A stretch of DNA of 29,544 bases, taken from assembly GCA_023394875.1 (NCBI GenBank), contig JAEXAB010000007.1, forward strand, positions 1 to 29,544, read 5' to 3'. This DNA is from Bacillota bacterium (GTDB taxonomy: Bacteria > Bacillota > Clostridia > Christensenellales > DTU072). The position numbers and the translations under genes were made by a program. The notes beneath the pieces were generated by a model. It ran no database searches. It was not told where the DNA came from and was given only the letters and a program-made list of their open reading frames with translations. Shown here piece by piece: positions 22,367 through 29,544 of this stretch (position 1 is its first letter; each line of letters starts with the position of its first letter).

Positions 22367-23356
22367 ATGATGGCTGTTTTGGAATTTAACAACGTAACTA
22401 AAGTTTACAATGCCAAAAGCGGTTCCACAAGAGGAATGCTAACCGCAGTAAAAGACGTAAGTTTTACCGTGGACGCGGGGGAAATTGTAGGTTTTATCGG
22501 GCCGAACGGCGCGGGAAAAAGTACGGCTATAAAAATGATTACCGGACTTGCCAACCCAACGCAAGGTAAGATTACTATTATGGGGCACGATATCACTAAA
22601 GAAAGAGTGCAAGCTATATCCAACGTGGGCGCGATTATAGAAAATCCCGATATGTATATAGAATGGACAGCAGAAGAAAACTTAAAATATTTTTCCAGTC
22701 TTACTTCAATGAAAGAATTAGGCGGTGATTCTAACTACTCAGAAAAAGAAATTATCACCCATAGAATTCAAGAGGTGTTAAACTTAGTAGGACTTTATGA
22801 ACGCAGAAAAGATAAAGTTAAGAAGTTTTCTTTGGGTATGAAACAAAGACTTGGCATAGCCCAGGCTTTGCTTAATAAACCAAAACTGCTTATTTTAGAC
22901 GAGCCTGCAAACGGACTTGACCCTTCGGGGATTAAAGAAATGCGCGATATAGTGACCCATTTGGCGAAAAATCATAATATGGCAATATTAATTAGCAGCC
23001 ATCAGCTAGCCGAAATGCAGCTTATGTGCGACCGCTTTTTGATTATCAACAAGGGAGAGATTATTGCAACGCCCTCTCTTAACGACCTAAAGGGAAGTAG
23101 GGGAGACACCGTAATTGTTACCACAGATAACGTGCAGAAAGCCGCCGAGATAGTAACAGAGAAGTTCGAACTAAACGTACGTATTCTTGACAAGGACAGA
23201 ATGGAAATTAACGGCGAAGTAAACAGCGGAGATATAGTAAAAGAATTAATTATGTCGGGTATTAACATAAAAGCGATAACCCAAAAAGAGCTGTCGCTGG
23301 AAGAATTCTTTATGGCCAAGACGCAAGCTGACAAGGAGGTAAAAAATGTTTGGTAA
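22367..23356 (+). CDS. ABC-2 type transporter ATP-binding protein
   Basis: 329-residue ATPase of an ABC-2 exporter (CcmA/bacitracin-export-like). Walker A GPNGAGKST is at 45-53, the signature FSLGMKQRLGIAQ at 154-166, Walker B LLILDEP at 174-180, and the switch histidine at 212. The C-terminal 110 residues after the ATPase core are typical of drug, bacteriocin or lipid exporters of this class. Two ATGs (22367, 22370) follow AAGGAGAG. The gene overlaps the permease gene by 11 bases, a reliable sign that the two proteins form one transporter. The substrate cannot be told from sequence. Confidence 0.92.
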   Translation: MMAVLEFNNVTKVYNAKSGSTRGMLTAVKDVSFTVDAGEIVGFIGPNGAGKSTAIKMITGLANPTQGKITIMGHDITKERVQAISNVGAIIENPDMYIEWTAEENLKYFSSLTSMKELGGDSNYSEKEIITHRIQEVLNLVGLYERRKDKVKKFSLGMKQRLGIAQALLNKPKLLILDEPANGLDPSGIKEMRDIVTHLAKNHNMAILISSHQLAEMQLMCDRFLIINKGEIIATPSLNDLKGSRGDTVIVTTDNVQKAAEIVTEKFELNVRILDKDRMEINGEVNSGDIVKELIMSGINIKAITQKELSLEEFFMAKTQADKEVKNVW

Positions 23357-24434
23357 ACTCTATCTTGGAGAAATAAAAAAACATATGCGGCCCAAGACGA
23401 TTATCGCTTTGGCTGTAGCTTTTGTTATCTTCTTTATAATTTTTGCGGTAGTTTATAATATTGATCTTACTGAAACACTCCAAGGTTCTACTATAGATTA
23501 TATCGACGGAGAAGGACAGACCGTTACTATGACCATAGACGAATATCTTGCTATGGTTCAAGGACAGCAAAATATTTTCAAAGACATAACGCCCGACAAC
23601 GTTGATTCCGCTATTACTGACGCCAGGGCAGAACTAGAAAGGGCAAAAGCGTATGACAAAGAACATGACACTAACGAAGCTTATTATGCAAGAAGCAGAT
23701 TAACCGTTTTGGAATATATAAAGGCAAACAACATAAACGGCGCCGATATGAAAATCGAAGGTTTAGGCGACTATAAAGGTCTTAATTCCGCCGAAGGCTT
23801 TGTAAATTCTTACTTTGGGATTCTCATTATTATTTTGAGTATTTACGGTATAGTAATGGCGGCGGGGACTTACGCCGACGAATACCGTAACGGCACAATA
23901 AAACTTCTTATGATGCGCCCCATTACCAGAAACCAATTGACCACAGCCAAGTTACTGGCTTCCTACACCGTAATTTTGGCATATTTGGGGATAACTACCT
24001 TAATAGCCTACGCATACGGGGCTATAGCATTAAAGAATAAGTCTTTAGACGTTGTTTATATGATTTTTAATGCCCGAAGCGTAATAAAAACCACTATAGG
24101 CGGCGCAATGACAATAAGCATGCTGTTTAGTGTAATATACGTTCTTACTTTGATGACGGCAAGTTTTTCTATAGGAACGTTGTTAAGGAAAAAGACGGTA
24201 GGCATTATTTTGTCATTTATTATCTTTTTCGGTATAATATCCAGCATTTTCAGTTCCTTTGATATGCAGATACTAACACTTAGTGCGAACTACAATTTAG
24301 GCAAATATTTTATGTTTGGAGCAAACAATATGCAATACGGCAACTTCTTTGTTTCCCTTGCGGTGCTGGTTGTTTATTGGGCGATTATGTTGGTATCAAC
24401 CTATCTTGTTGTTAATAAGAGGGATATCGCATAA
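23346..24434 (+). CDS. ABC-2 type transporter permease
   Basis: 362-residue membrane subunit partnering the ATPase upstream. The first membrane helix (about 18-40) is followed by a large extracytoplasmic domain (about 41-155). A cluster of about five more helices begins with YFGILIIILSIYGIVMAAG. The cytoplasmic YADEYRNGTIKLLMMRPITRNQLTTAKLL segment (about 177-205) is the ABC-2 coupling motif seen in YhaQ/NatB-like permeases. AAGGAGG lies upstream inside the ATPase gene. The stop codon shares a base with the start of the next gene (TAATG). Substrate unknown. Confidence 0.9.
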   Translation: MFGKLYLGEIKKHMRPKTIIALAVAFVIFFIIFAVVYNIDLTETLQGSTIDYIDGEGQTVTMTIDEYLAMVQGQQNIFKDITPDNVDSAITDARAELERAKAYDKEHDTNEAYYARSRLTVLEYIKANNINGADMKIEGLGDYKGLNSAEGFVNSYFGILIIILSIYGIVMAAGTYADEYRNGTIKLLMMRPITRNQLTTAKLLASYTVILAYLGITTLIAYAYGAIALKNKSLDVVYMIFNARSVIKTTIGGAMTISMLFSVIYVLTLMTASFSIGTLLRKKTVGIILSFIIFFGIISSIFSSFDMQILTLSANYNLGKYFMFGANNMQYGNFFVSLAVLVVYWAIMLVSTYLVVNKRDIA

Positions 24435-24940
24435 TGACAAAATCATCAAGAGCCATAGCCTTTGTTGCAAGAACGGGCGTCACGGCAGGGCTTTATGCCG
24501 TACTTACCATTGTTCTAGCACCCATCTCTTATGGCCCCGTACAATGCAGAATTAGCGAAATCATGACCCTTTTCCCGTTGTTGTACGTTGAGGCGGTGCC
24601 AGGGCTTATCATAGGATGTCTTATTTCCAACATATATTCGGGTTGGTGGGCTGATATGGTGTTTGGTACCTTAGCAACCGCAATCGCCGCCGCAGGAACC
24701 TTTTTATTAGGCAGAAAAATAAAAAGCAAAGCTTCTCCCTTTATAGGAGGAATTTTTCCGGTTATAATAAACGCCGTTATTTTACCTCTTATGTGGCTGT
24801 TGTTTAGTTCGGACAAAGCATATTGGTTTAATTTCGCCACTGTTCTTGCCGGGCAACTGGTAGCCGTATATATCCTAGGTATTCCCGTTTATTTTGCCTT
24901 AAAAAAAGCCAAAATCGACCAGCTAGGTATTAAAAAATAA
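24434..24940 (+). CDS. queT: QueT-like ECF transporter S component (queuosine precursor)
   Basis: 168-residue integral membrane protein with about five to six helices, matching the QueT family. The conserved segment APISYGPVQCRISEIMTLFPLL (about 29-50), then PGLIIGCLISNIYSG and DMVFGTLATAIAA, are its hallmarks. QueT proteins are substrate-binding S components of energy-coupling-factor importers, thought to take up queuosine precursors (preQ0/preQ1). No ECF ATPase or T component is present, so it would use shared ones encoded elsewhere. It starts in the TAATG overlap with the ABC permease stop, so its translation is coupled to that gene, an odd pairing of an importer subunit with an exporter. 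Confidence 0.85.
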   Translation: MTKSSRAIAFVARTGVTAGLYAVLTIVLAPISYGPVQCRISEIMTLFPLLYVEAVPGLIIGCLISNIYSGWWADMVFGTLATAIAAAGTFLLGRKIKSKASPFIGGIFPVIINAVILPLMWLLFSSDKAYWFNFATVLAGQLVAVYILGIPVYFALKKAKIDQLGIKK

Positions 24941-24941
24941 A

Positions 24942-24973
24942 AAGAAACGCGCCATAGTTAAGGCGCGTTTCTT
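24942..24973. terminator. Bidirectional terminator between convergent genes
   Basis: A perfect 12-bp stem AAGAAACGCGCC (24942-24953) / GGCGCGTTTCTT (24962-24973) with loop ATAGTTAA. On the minus strand it is followed by TTTTTATTTTTT. On the plus strand the U run is within the arm. It separates queT (plus) from the transporter gene on the minus strand. Confidence 0.88.
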
Positions 24974-24990
24974 GTATTCATTATTACTTT

Positions 24991-26610
24991 TTATTCTTCT
25001 TCCTTAGTTTCTTCTTTTTCTTCGCAAGCCATAGTTTCGGCTACCAGTTCGGGATTAACGTTGATTATCGGCGCGATGCGGCAACCTTCCATTATTTGGG
25101 TAATTTCCTTTTTGTCTATTTTCAAGGTTGCATAAATAATAATACCGATAAGAACAGAAACAGTTACACCCACAACCAAAATAAGACCAAGATTGTCCGA
25201 CGTTTCTTTGGTTTGGAAAGTCTGACCGGAAACAAATCCGATGGTTGCAAGCAAGGAGTTTGCAACAAGCTGAGTAATAGACTGGCTTATTTTGTAAGCA
25301 AAGGTCATCATACCGGCGTAAGTGCCCGTTTGTTCCCCGTTGCCGTCGTGCTTTTTCTTAACAATAACGTCACCTATTAAGGCAAGAGGCATAGAATACA
25401 GCACGCCGGTTCCCAACCCGGCAAACATAAGCGCGGGCATAAGAGTAACAATTCCCCAACCGGATTTTGCTATAAGTTCGTTAATGTTGTCATTAAAAGC
25501 CCAGCATATAAACAACGCGATACAGCCCATTAGACTTATGGACAAGCCAATTAGCATAGATTTACGTTTGTCAAACTTTTTAGCAAGAAGTGGCCATAAC
25601 GGCTGACCTAAAATAGTCATACCAAGCAGTGCGCCCATAAGTATATACATTTGGGACGTTGACATAACAAAAGTAAAGGTAAAAACGTGGAAGCCTAGTG
25701 CTATTATAAGCGTAGCGCTTATCATAGAAATAGCGTAACCGAATATTATACTTCTCATATTGCCGTCTTTTAAGACCGAGAAGAAGTCCGTAATAACTTT
25801 TTTTAGAGACGGACGGGGCTTTTCGGCATTGTTTTCGGCATCCTGGCGGGCTTGTACTACCTTAATATCGGAGAAGGTCATAATCATCAAAAACGCCGAG
25901 GTCACTATACAGATAAAGAAAGCCACCCAGGCAAATTCCTTATATCCTTGGGCAATAAACTGTCCCTTAACTAACTCTCCTGCTTCGTTTAGGTAAGCGT
26001 ATTTGTTTTGGAAGGTACCCATAATAATTACCGGCAAAATCATACCGATTATGTAGAAAACAGAACGCACCGCCTGAATTGTGGTTCTTTCGTCGTAGTC
26101 GTTGCTGACCTCCACCGAAAAAGCTCCCACGGGAGTGTAGTATAGGGTATTGAAAGTACGCAATACCGTTACGCCTACGGCAAACCAAACAAACATAACA
26201 ACTTGCGTTGTGTTAGAATCTTTACCAAACTTACCCCAGATATATTCGTAAGGAATATTCCATATAAATATAGAAGTCGCCAGCATGCCGACAAGACCAA
26301 TTAACATAAACAAATGACGTTTGCCGAAAATTTTGTTTTTGAAGTTATCCGACCAATATCCCACAATGGGGTCGCTTATTGCGTCTACAATAACACCGAT
26401 AGCCAAGGCAATACCGATAAGAGTGGCTTGCGCATTCAATGCCATAGTGGCGAAAGGAGCAATATAAGTAGCTACTGTGCAGGAAACCAAGCTGTAACCT
26501 AAATCTCCCAAGCCCAATGCAAACATGTGTGAATTTTTTACGTAGGGTTTACTTAAATCTCTTTGAGACCTCTTCTTAAAGGAAATTCCTTTAATTACGA
26601 TTTTTTTCAT
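24991..26610 (-). CDS. GPH-family (MelB-like) cation-sugar symporter
   Basis: 539-residue MFS transporter of the glycoside-pentoside-hexuronide branch. Characteristic are VDAISDPIVGYWSDN (about 75-89) followed by FGKRHLFMLIG, the first-half motif YYTPVGAFSVEVSNDYDERTTI, and PALMFAGLGTGVLYSMPLALIGDVI in the second half. It has about twelve membrane segments and a hydrophilic central loop (about 250-275). A cytoplasmic C-terminal tail ends in a Glu/Lys run. Length is about 70 longer than E. coli MelB, mostly in an N-terminal extension and the tail. AGAGGA precedes the ATG. It is the only minus-strand gene to the right of the origin. A palindrome overlaps its promoter, suggesting substrate-induced expression. 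Substrate unknown; not linked to a hydrolase. Confidence 0.9.
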   Translation of the reverse strand: MKKIVIKGISFKKRSQRDLSKPYVKNSHMFALGLGDLGYSLVSCTVATYIAPFATMALNAQATLIGIALAIGVIVDAISDPIVGYWSDNFKNKIFGKRHLFMLIGLVGMLATSIFIWNIPYEYIWGKFGKDSNTTQVVMFVWFAVGVTVLRTFNTLYYTPVGAFSVEVSNDYDERTTIQAVRSVFYIIGMILPVIIMGTFQNKYAYLNEAGELVKGQFIAQGYKEFAWVAFFICIVTSAFLMIMTFSDIKVVQARQDAENNAEKPRPSLKKVITDFFSVLKDGNMRSIIFGYAISMISATLIIALGFHVFTFTFVMSTSQMYILMGALLGMTILGQPLWPLLAKKFDKRKSMLIGLSISLMGCIALFICWAFNDNINELIAKSGWGIVTLMPALMFAGLGTGVLYSMPLALIGDVIVKKKHDGNGEQTGTYAGMMTFAYKISQSITQLVANSLLATIGFVSGQTFQTKETSDNLGLILVVGVTVSVLIGIIIYATLKIDKKEITQIMEGCRIAPIINVNPELVAETMACEEKEETKEEE

Positions 26611-26653
26611 GAAAAACTATCCTCTGTTGAACCTTTAATTTTAAGCAGTATAA

Positions 26654-26670
26654 GTTCACCTGCAGTGAAC
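26654..26670. promoter_or_regulatory. Palindromic operator at the GPH transporter promoter
   Basis: GTTCAC (26654-26659), five bases CTGCA, GTGAAC (26665-26670): a perfect 6-5-6 inverted repeat directly abutting the -10 hexamer, covering roughly -6 to +11. Such a site would block RNA polymerase when bound by a LacI- or GntR-type repressor. No regulator gene is in the window. Confidence 0.6.
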
Positions 26671-26699
26671 ATTATACCATACAAAAAGCCCAAAAACAA
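26671..26699 (-). promoter_or_regulatory. Promoter of the GPH transporter
   Basis: Minus-strand TTGTTT (26699-26694), a 17-base spacer, and a perfect TATAAT (26676-26671). Divergent from the alcohol dehydrogenase promoter 32 bases further right. Confidence 0.65.
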
Positions 26700-26730
26700 G
26701 AGCGAAAAAATAGTAAAAAAGGGAGGGACC

Positions 26731-26759
26731 TTGACGAAAAAGGAAAATCGTGGTAATAA
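26731..26759 (+). promoter_or_regulatory. Alcohol dehydrogenase promoter
   Basis: TTGACG (26731-26736), a 17-base spacer and TAATAA (26754-26759), with TG one base upstream of the -10 (an extended -10 arrangement). TAGGAG lies just before the ATG at 26796. Confidence 0.6.
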
Positions 26760-26795
26760 TTTATATATAATATAAAAAATGAAATAGGAGCAAAA

Positions 26796-27965
26796 ATGAA
26801 AGGTTTTATATACGATATTCCCACCAAGGTTTATTTCGGAGACAAAATAAAAGGAAATCTAGGCGCGGAGTTGTCAAAATTCGGCAAAAAAGTTTTACTG
26901 GTTTATGGTGGCGGCTCCATAAAAAAGAGCGGACTGTATGATACAGTCAAAAAAGAAATAGAAAACAACAACATAGAGCTATACGAACTGAGCGGGGTAG
27001 AGCCTAATCCAAGAGTAACAACCGTAAATTTAGGCGCCGAAATTTGCCGCAGCAATAATATTGAGGTGATATTGGCTGTTGGCGGCGGGTCGGTTATCGA
27101 CTGCGCCAAAGTTATCGGCGCGGCGGCGTTAACAAAAAACGACGCGTGGGATTTGGTAATAGGCAAAGTAAAGGCTAAAGGCTGTCTTCCAATAATAACG
27201 GTATTAACAATGGCGGCAACGGGTACTGAGATGAACTTCAATGCCGTTATTTCCAATCAAAAAACAGAGGAAAAAATAGGCTATAAATATCCTCCGCTGA
27301 GACCCAAAGTGTCATTTCTTGACCCTAAGAACACGTTTAGCGTAAGTTCTTATCAGACCGCTTGCGGCGGAGCCGATATCCTTTCCCACATTATGGAAGA
27401 TTATTTTTGCACAGATGGCAATATGTATCTTTTAGACAGTTTTATGGAGGGACTGATGAAAACGGTCATAAAATATACCCCTGTTGCCATGAAAGAACCG
27501 AATAACTACGAAGCAAGGGCAAATTTAATGTGGGCGTCGTCCTGGGCACTTAACGGTATGATAAGAGGAGGCAAAGTTCACGCCTGGTCGTGCCATTCTA
27601 TGGAGCATCAATTATCGGCGGTATATGATATCACCCACGGTCTTGGGCTTGCCATACTTACTCCAAGATGGATGGAATACGTTTTAGACGATGCTACCGT
27701 CCACAGATTTTACAGTTTCGGCGTAAACGTTTTTGGTATTGATAGCAACCTAGACAAAATAAAGGTAGGCAGGCTTGCCATAGAAAAATTAAAAGACTTT
27801 TTATTTAATCAATGTAAGTTATCTTCCACGCTTACAAAAATAGGCATAGACGATACTCATTTTGAGAAAATGGCAGAAAAAGCGGTGGCTTACAATGATT
27901 ATAAAATAGCTTTCAAGAACCTAAAGGTAATAGACGTTATCAATATATATAAAAATTGTCTATAA
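26796..27965 (+). CDS. Iron-containing alcohol dehydrogenase (butanol dehydrogenase / YqhD-like)
   Basis: Cytoplasmic NAD(P)H-dependent dehydrogenase of 389 residues, normal length, reducing aldehydes to alcohols during fermentation. The nucleotide-binding loop VGGGSVIDCAK is at 95-105. Metal ligands appear at D194 and H198 (GGADILSHIME), H267 and H281 (DITHGLGLAI), the same spacing as in YqhD. The N-terminal PTKVYFGDK and LLVYGGGSIKKSGLYD are typical of the butanol dehydrogenase branch. GGGS at 96-99 (rather than GGGSPxD) suggests NADP(H) use, but this is uncertain. TAGGAG supports the start. The gene appears monocistronic. No terminator is visible in the 39 bases before the next promoter. 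Confidence 0.94.
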   Translation: MKGFIYDIPTKVYFGDKIKGNLGAELSKFGKKVLLVYGGGSIKKSGLYDTVKKEIENNNIELYELSGVEPNPRVTTVNLGAEICRSNNIEVILAVGGGSVIDCAKVIGAAALTKNDAWDLVIGKVKAKGCLPIITVLTMAATGTEMNFNAVISNQKTEEKIGYKYPPLRPKVSFLDPKNTFSVSSYQTACGGADILSHIMEDYFCTDGNMYLLDSFMEGLMKTVIKYTPVAMKEPNNYEARANLMWASSWALNGMIRGGKVHAWSCHSMEHQLSAVYDITHGLGLAILTPRWMEYVLDDATVHRFYSFGVNVFGIDSNLDKIKVGRLAIEKLKDFLFNQCKLSSTLTKIGIDDTHFEKMAEKAVAYNDYKIAFKNLKVIDVINIYKNCL

Positions 27966-28004
27966 AAATTTTAACTTCTTATATAAAAGTCGTGGACAAG
28001 CCCA

Positions 28005-28032
28005 TTGACAGTATGCTAAAATGGTGTACAAT
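28005..28032 (+). promoter_or_regulatory. Promoter of the OFA transporter
   Basis: TTGACA (28005-28010), a 16-base spacer, and TACAAT (28027-28032). The predicted start is about 28039, giving a leader of about 48 bases with AAGGAG (28075-28080) before the ATG at 28087. Confidence 0.7.
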
Positions 28033-28086
28033 TGGGGAGTATATACATTTTTCCCCGATATTTTTTTATATATGAAGGAGAGAACA

Positions 28087-29385
28087 ATGAAAATAACACA
28101 AAAAAACAGATGGATACCTGTAGTTGCATCGGTCGCGATACAAATATGTTTGGGTACCGCGTATATCTGGAGCGTTTTCCAGAATGGAATCGCGCAAGGA
28201 ATATTCAACGGAAACCAAGCCAACGCAAGCTTAGTTTTTTCTCTGCTGCTAGCAACGCTTACCATAGGTTCCACGCTATCGGGCTTTTTGCAAAAGTGGC
28301 TTAACGTCCGCGCCATTATTATTATCGGCGGCATTGTTCTTGGTATAGGTTTTATTTTGGCATCCTTTGTTAAACCCAACGTAGGCTGGGCGCTTTGGCT
28401 TACTTACGGTGTTTTGGGCGGTATCGGTATGGGACTTACTTATTCCACAACGATTGCCGTATCACAAAAATGGTTTCCCGACAAGAGAGGAGCAATAACC
28501 GGTATAATCGTTGCCGCGTTAGGTTTTGGCGGAGTTATTTTTACTCCCGTTGTAGAAGCGTTGATTAAGGCTTTCGCAACAAGCGTTCCCGCCAGCGGAG
28601 AACTGAAAACGTTTATGATTTTAGGCTTTATTTTCCTAGCGGTATGTACCGCTTGCGGCTTTTTCGTTGTAGAACCGCCTAAGGGTTACAAACCGACCGG
28701 TTGGGAGCCGAAAGTAAATCCCAATATTTCTTATACCAATTTAAGACCTAAGGAAATGTTCAAAACCTATCAGTTTTATTTAATTATAATTTCCTTCTTC
28801 CTTGCTTGCATGGGCGGTCTTATGATGATTAACTTTGCAAAACCCATCGCTTTGGCAAAAGGTATGACGCCAAGTGTTGCATCAATCGGCGTTATGATTA
28901 TTTCTTTATGCAATTCTTTGGGCAGACTGTTCTGGGGCTTTATTTCCGACAAACTGGGCAGAAAAATTACCATAATAATTTTACTTTGCGGCACCGCTAT
29001 ATTGTCATTGTTCGTAAACCTGGCTACAGGAGCATTTATTATTATATTGATAGGTCTTATCGGCTTCTTCTACGGCGGCTTCTTAAGTAATTATCCGTCC
29101 TTGACCGCCGACTACTTCGGACCTAAGAACGTTGCGTTTAACTACGGTATAGTTTTGTTAGGTTTCGGCGCGGGAGCGGTAGTTTCTTCCTATGTCGCAG
29201 GATATTTCAAGAATTTAGCTACCGAAAATATCAGCAAAATGTTTCCCGCCTTTATTATAGCTTCGGTGGCGGCTGCTGTTGCGATTATCCTCGTCGTTTT
29301 CTTAAAACCGATAAAAGTAGCCAAAACTGAAGAACCTAAGGTAGAAAATATAGAAGAGCCTAAGCAAGAAACAGTGGAAGGCTAA
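28087..29385 (+). CDS. OFA-family MFS transporter (oxalate/formate/lactate type)
   Basis: 432-residue, twelve-helix major facilitator. I start it at 28087 because AAGGAG lies 6 bases upstream; the upstream in-frame codons overlap the promoter. Family hallmarks are CLGTAYIWSVFQNGI near the N-terminus, GVLGGIGMGLTYSTTIAVSQKWFPDKRGAITGI (about 112-144), and GRLFWGFISDKLGRK in the second half. This family exchanges or symports small monocarboxylates such as oxalate, formate or lactate. A fermentation-acid role fits the neighbouring alcohol dehydrogenase, but the substrate is not determined. The last 30 residues are a soluble repeat-like tail (EEPKVENIEEPKQE). Transcription probably ends at the palindrome 100 bases downstream. 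Confidence 0.9.
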   Translation: MKITQKNRWIPVVASVAIQICLGTAYIWSVFQNGIAQGIFNGNQANASLVFSLLLATLTIGSTLSGFLQKWLNVRAIIIIGGIVLGIGFILASFVKPNVGWALWLTYGVLGGIGMGLTYSTTIAVSQKWFPDKRGAITGIIVAALGFGGVIFTPVVEALIKAFATSVPASGELKTFMILGFIFLAVCTACGFFVVEPPKGYKPTGWEPKVNPNISYTNLRPKEMFKTYQFYLIIISFFLACMGGLMMINFAKPIALAKGMTPSVASIGVMIISLCNSLGRLFWGFISDKLGRKITIIILLCGTAILSLFVNLATGAFIIILIGLIGFFYGGFLSNYPSLTADYFGPKNVAFNYGIVLLGFGAGAVVSSYVAGYFKNLATENISKMFPAFIIASVAAAVAIILVVFLKPIKVAKTEEPKVENIEEPKQETVEG

Positions 29386-29481
29386 ATTAAGAGATAAAAA
29401 TAAAAGTGGCAAGGTTTTGATGTGAACCCAATTTTACGGACAGTTAAATAAAAAGCACTGTGATAGTTATTTCAATATTTC

Positions 29482-29516
29482 ATTACCTAGCTGGCTAGCC
29501 AGCTAGGTAATTTTTT
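29482..29516 (+). terminator. Perfect 30-bp palindrome with T run
   Basis: Bases 29482-29511 read identically on both strands, containing CTAG three times, and are followed on the plus strand by six T (29511-29516). In plus-strand RNA this is a strong intrinsic terminator. It would end transcripts from the OFA gene and shield the insertion sequence from incoming transcription. The minus strand has no T run after it. Confidence 0.8.
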
Positions 29517-29544
29517 CTTACCTCCGCTGGTGTCAACTTACTTT
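29495..29544 (-). CDS. IS3-like transposase, C-terminal fragment (cut by window edge)
   Basis: On the minus strand a frame entering from the right edge (first full codon 29542) reads SKLTPAEVRKNYLAG and stops at TAG (29497-29495). The L(T/S)PxExR pattern near the extreme C-terminus is what IS3-family OrfB transposases (DDE integrases) usually show (KLxxLSPVEYR). The stop codon falls inside the 30-bp palindrome. Only 15 residues are visible, so the assignment leans on the adjacent inverted-repeat-like end. Confidence 0.45.
   Translation of the reverse strand, partial: SKLTPAEVRKNYLAG

Larger units (their letters stand above)
29418..29544 (-). mobile_element. Edge of an IS3-family-like insertion sequence
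   Basis: The segment starting TGTGAACCCAATTTTACGGA (29421 on) looks like a terminal inverted repeat of an IS3-family element, which characteristically starts TG and has a C-rich then GGACA pattern. The exact outer base is uncertain (TG at 29418, 29421 or 29423). The 3' end of a transposase frame on the minus strand lies about 75 bases inside. The rest of the element, including the other end and any target duplication, is outside the window. Confidence 0.5.

Noticed and set aside
1..29544. parS sites, tRNA or rRNA genes, and CRISPR arrays
   Set aside because: Scanned by eye for the 16-bp parS palindrome, cloverleaf arms and regularly spaced repeats; none found. A computed search could still reveal degenerate parS sites.

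Overview
This window is the replication-origin neighbourhood of a low-GC Gram-positive bacterium, most likely an uncultured, fermentative gut-type member of the Clostridia (Bacillota). The evidence is the AT-rich composition, A/G-rich Shine-Dalgarno sites, consensus sigma-A promoters, the rnpA-yidC-jag-mnmE-mnmG-rsmG-parB block, and accessory genes typical of anaerobic gut Firmicutes: an EFR1-type flavodoxin/ferredoxin, a QueT-like transporter, an iron-type alcohol dehydrogenase, and GPH/SLC45 and OFA transporters. The species cannot be named from the sequence.

Layout. (1) Bases 1-1160, minus strand: rplM-rpsI with a strong promoter, a leader and an intrinsic terminator; further left, a minus-strand promoter fires out of the window. 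(2) 1160-5255, plus strand: dnaA, a DnaA-box-like intergenic region that is the best oriC candidate, dnaN, and a 406-residue protein three bases after dnaN. That protein looks like a shortened, catalytically degraded relative of GH31 (YihQ-like) glycosidases; it sits where yaaA/recF would be expected. (3) 5315-13326, plus strand: rpmH, rnpA, yidD, yidC, jag, mnmE, dtd, mnmG, rsmG and then parB with its own promoter and terminator; no parA is adjacent. (4) 13366-17997: gyrB-gyrA with promoter and terminator. (5) 18040-29385: an SLC45/GPH-like sugar transporter plus a GH13 alpha-glucosidase (probable isomalto-oligosaccharide use); an EFR1 - ABC ATPase - ABC permease - QueT-like run; a convergent minus-strand GPH transporter with a palindromic operator on its promoter; an iron-containing alcohol dehydrogenase; and an OFA-type transporter. 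(6) 29418-29544: the edge of an IS3-family-like insertion sequence, with the last codons of a transposase on the minus strand and a perfect 30-bp palindrome.

The core genes work as an origin module: initiator, sliding clamp, ribosome/RNase P/membrane-insertion genes, tRNA wobble modification (mnmE/mnmG), chromosome segregation (parB) and gyrase. Genes diverge from between rplM and dnaA, as expected for two replichores leaving this point. The most unusual item is the GH31-like pseudo-enzyme in the dnaN transcription unit. Secondary points are the apparently leaderless dnaA start, DnaA-box variants overlapping the dnaN promoter, parB without parA, and large extracytoplasmic insertions in YidC and in the SLC45-like transporter.
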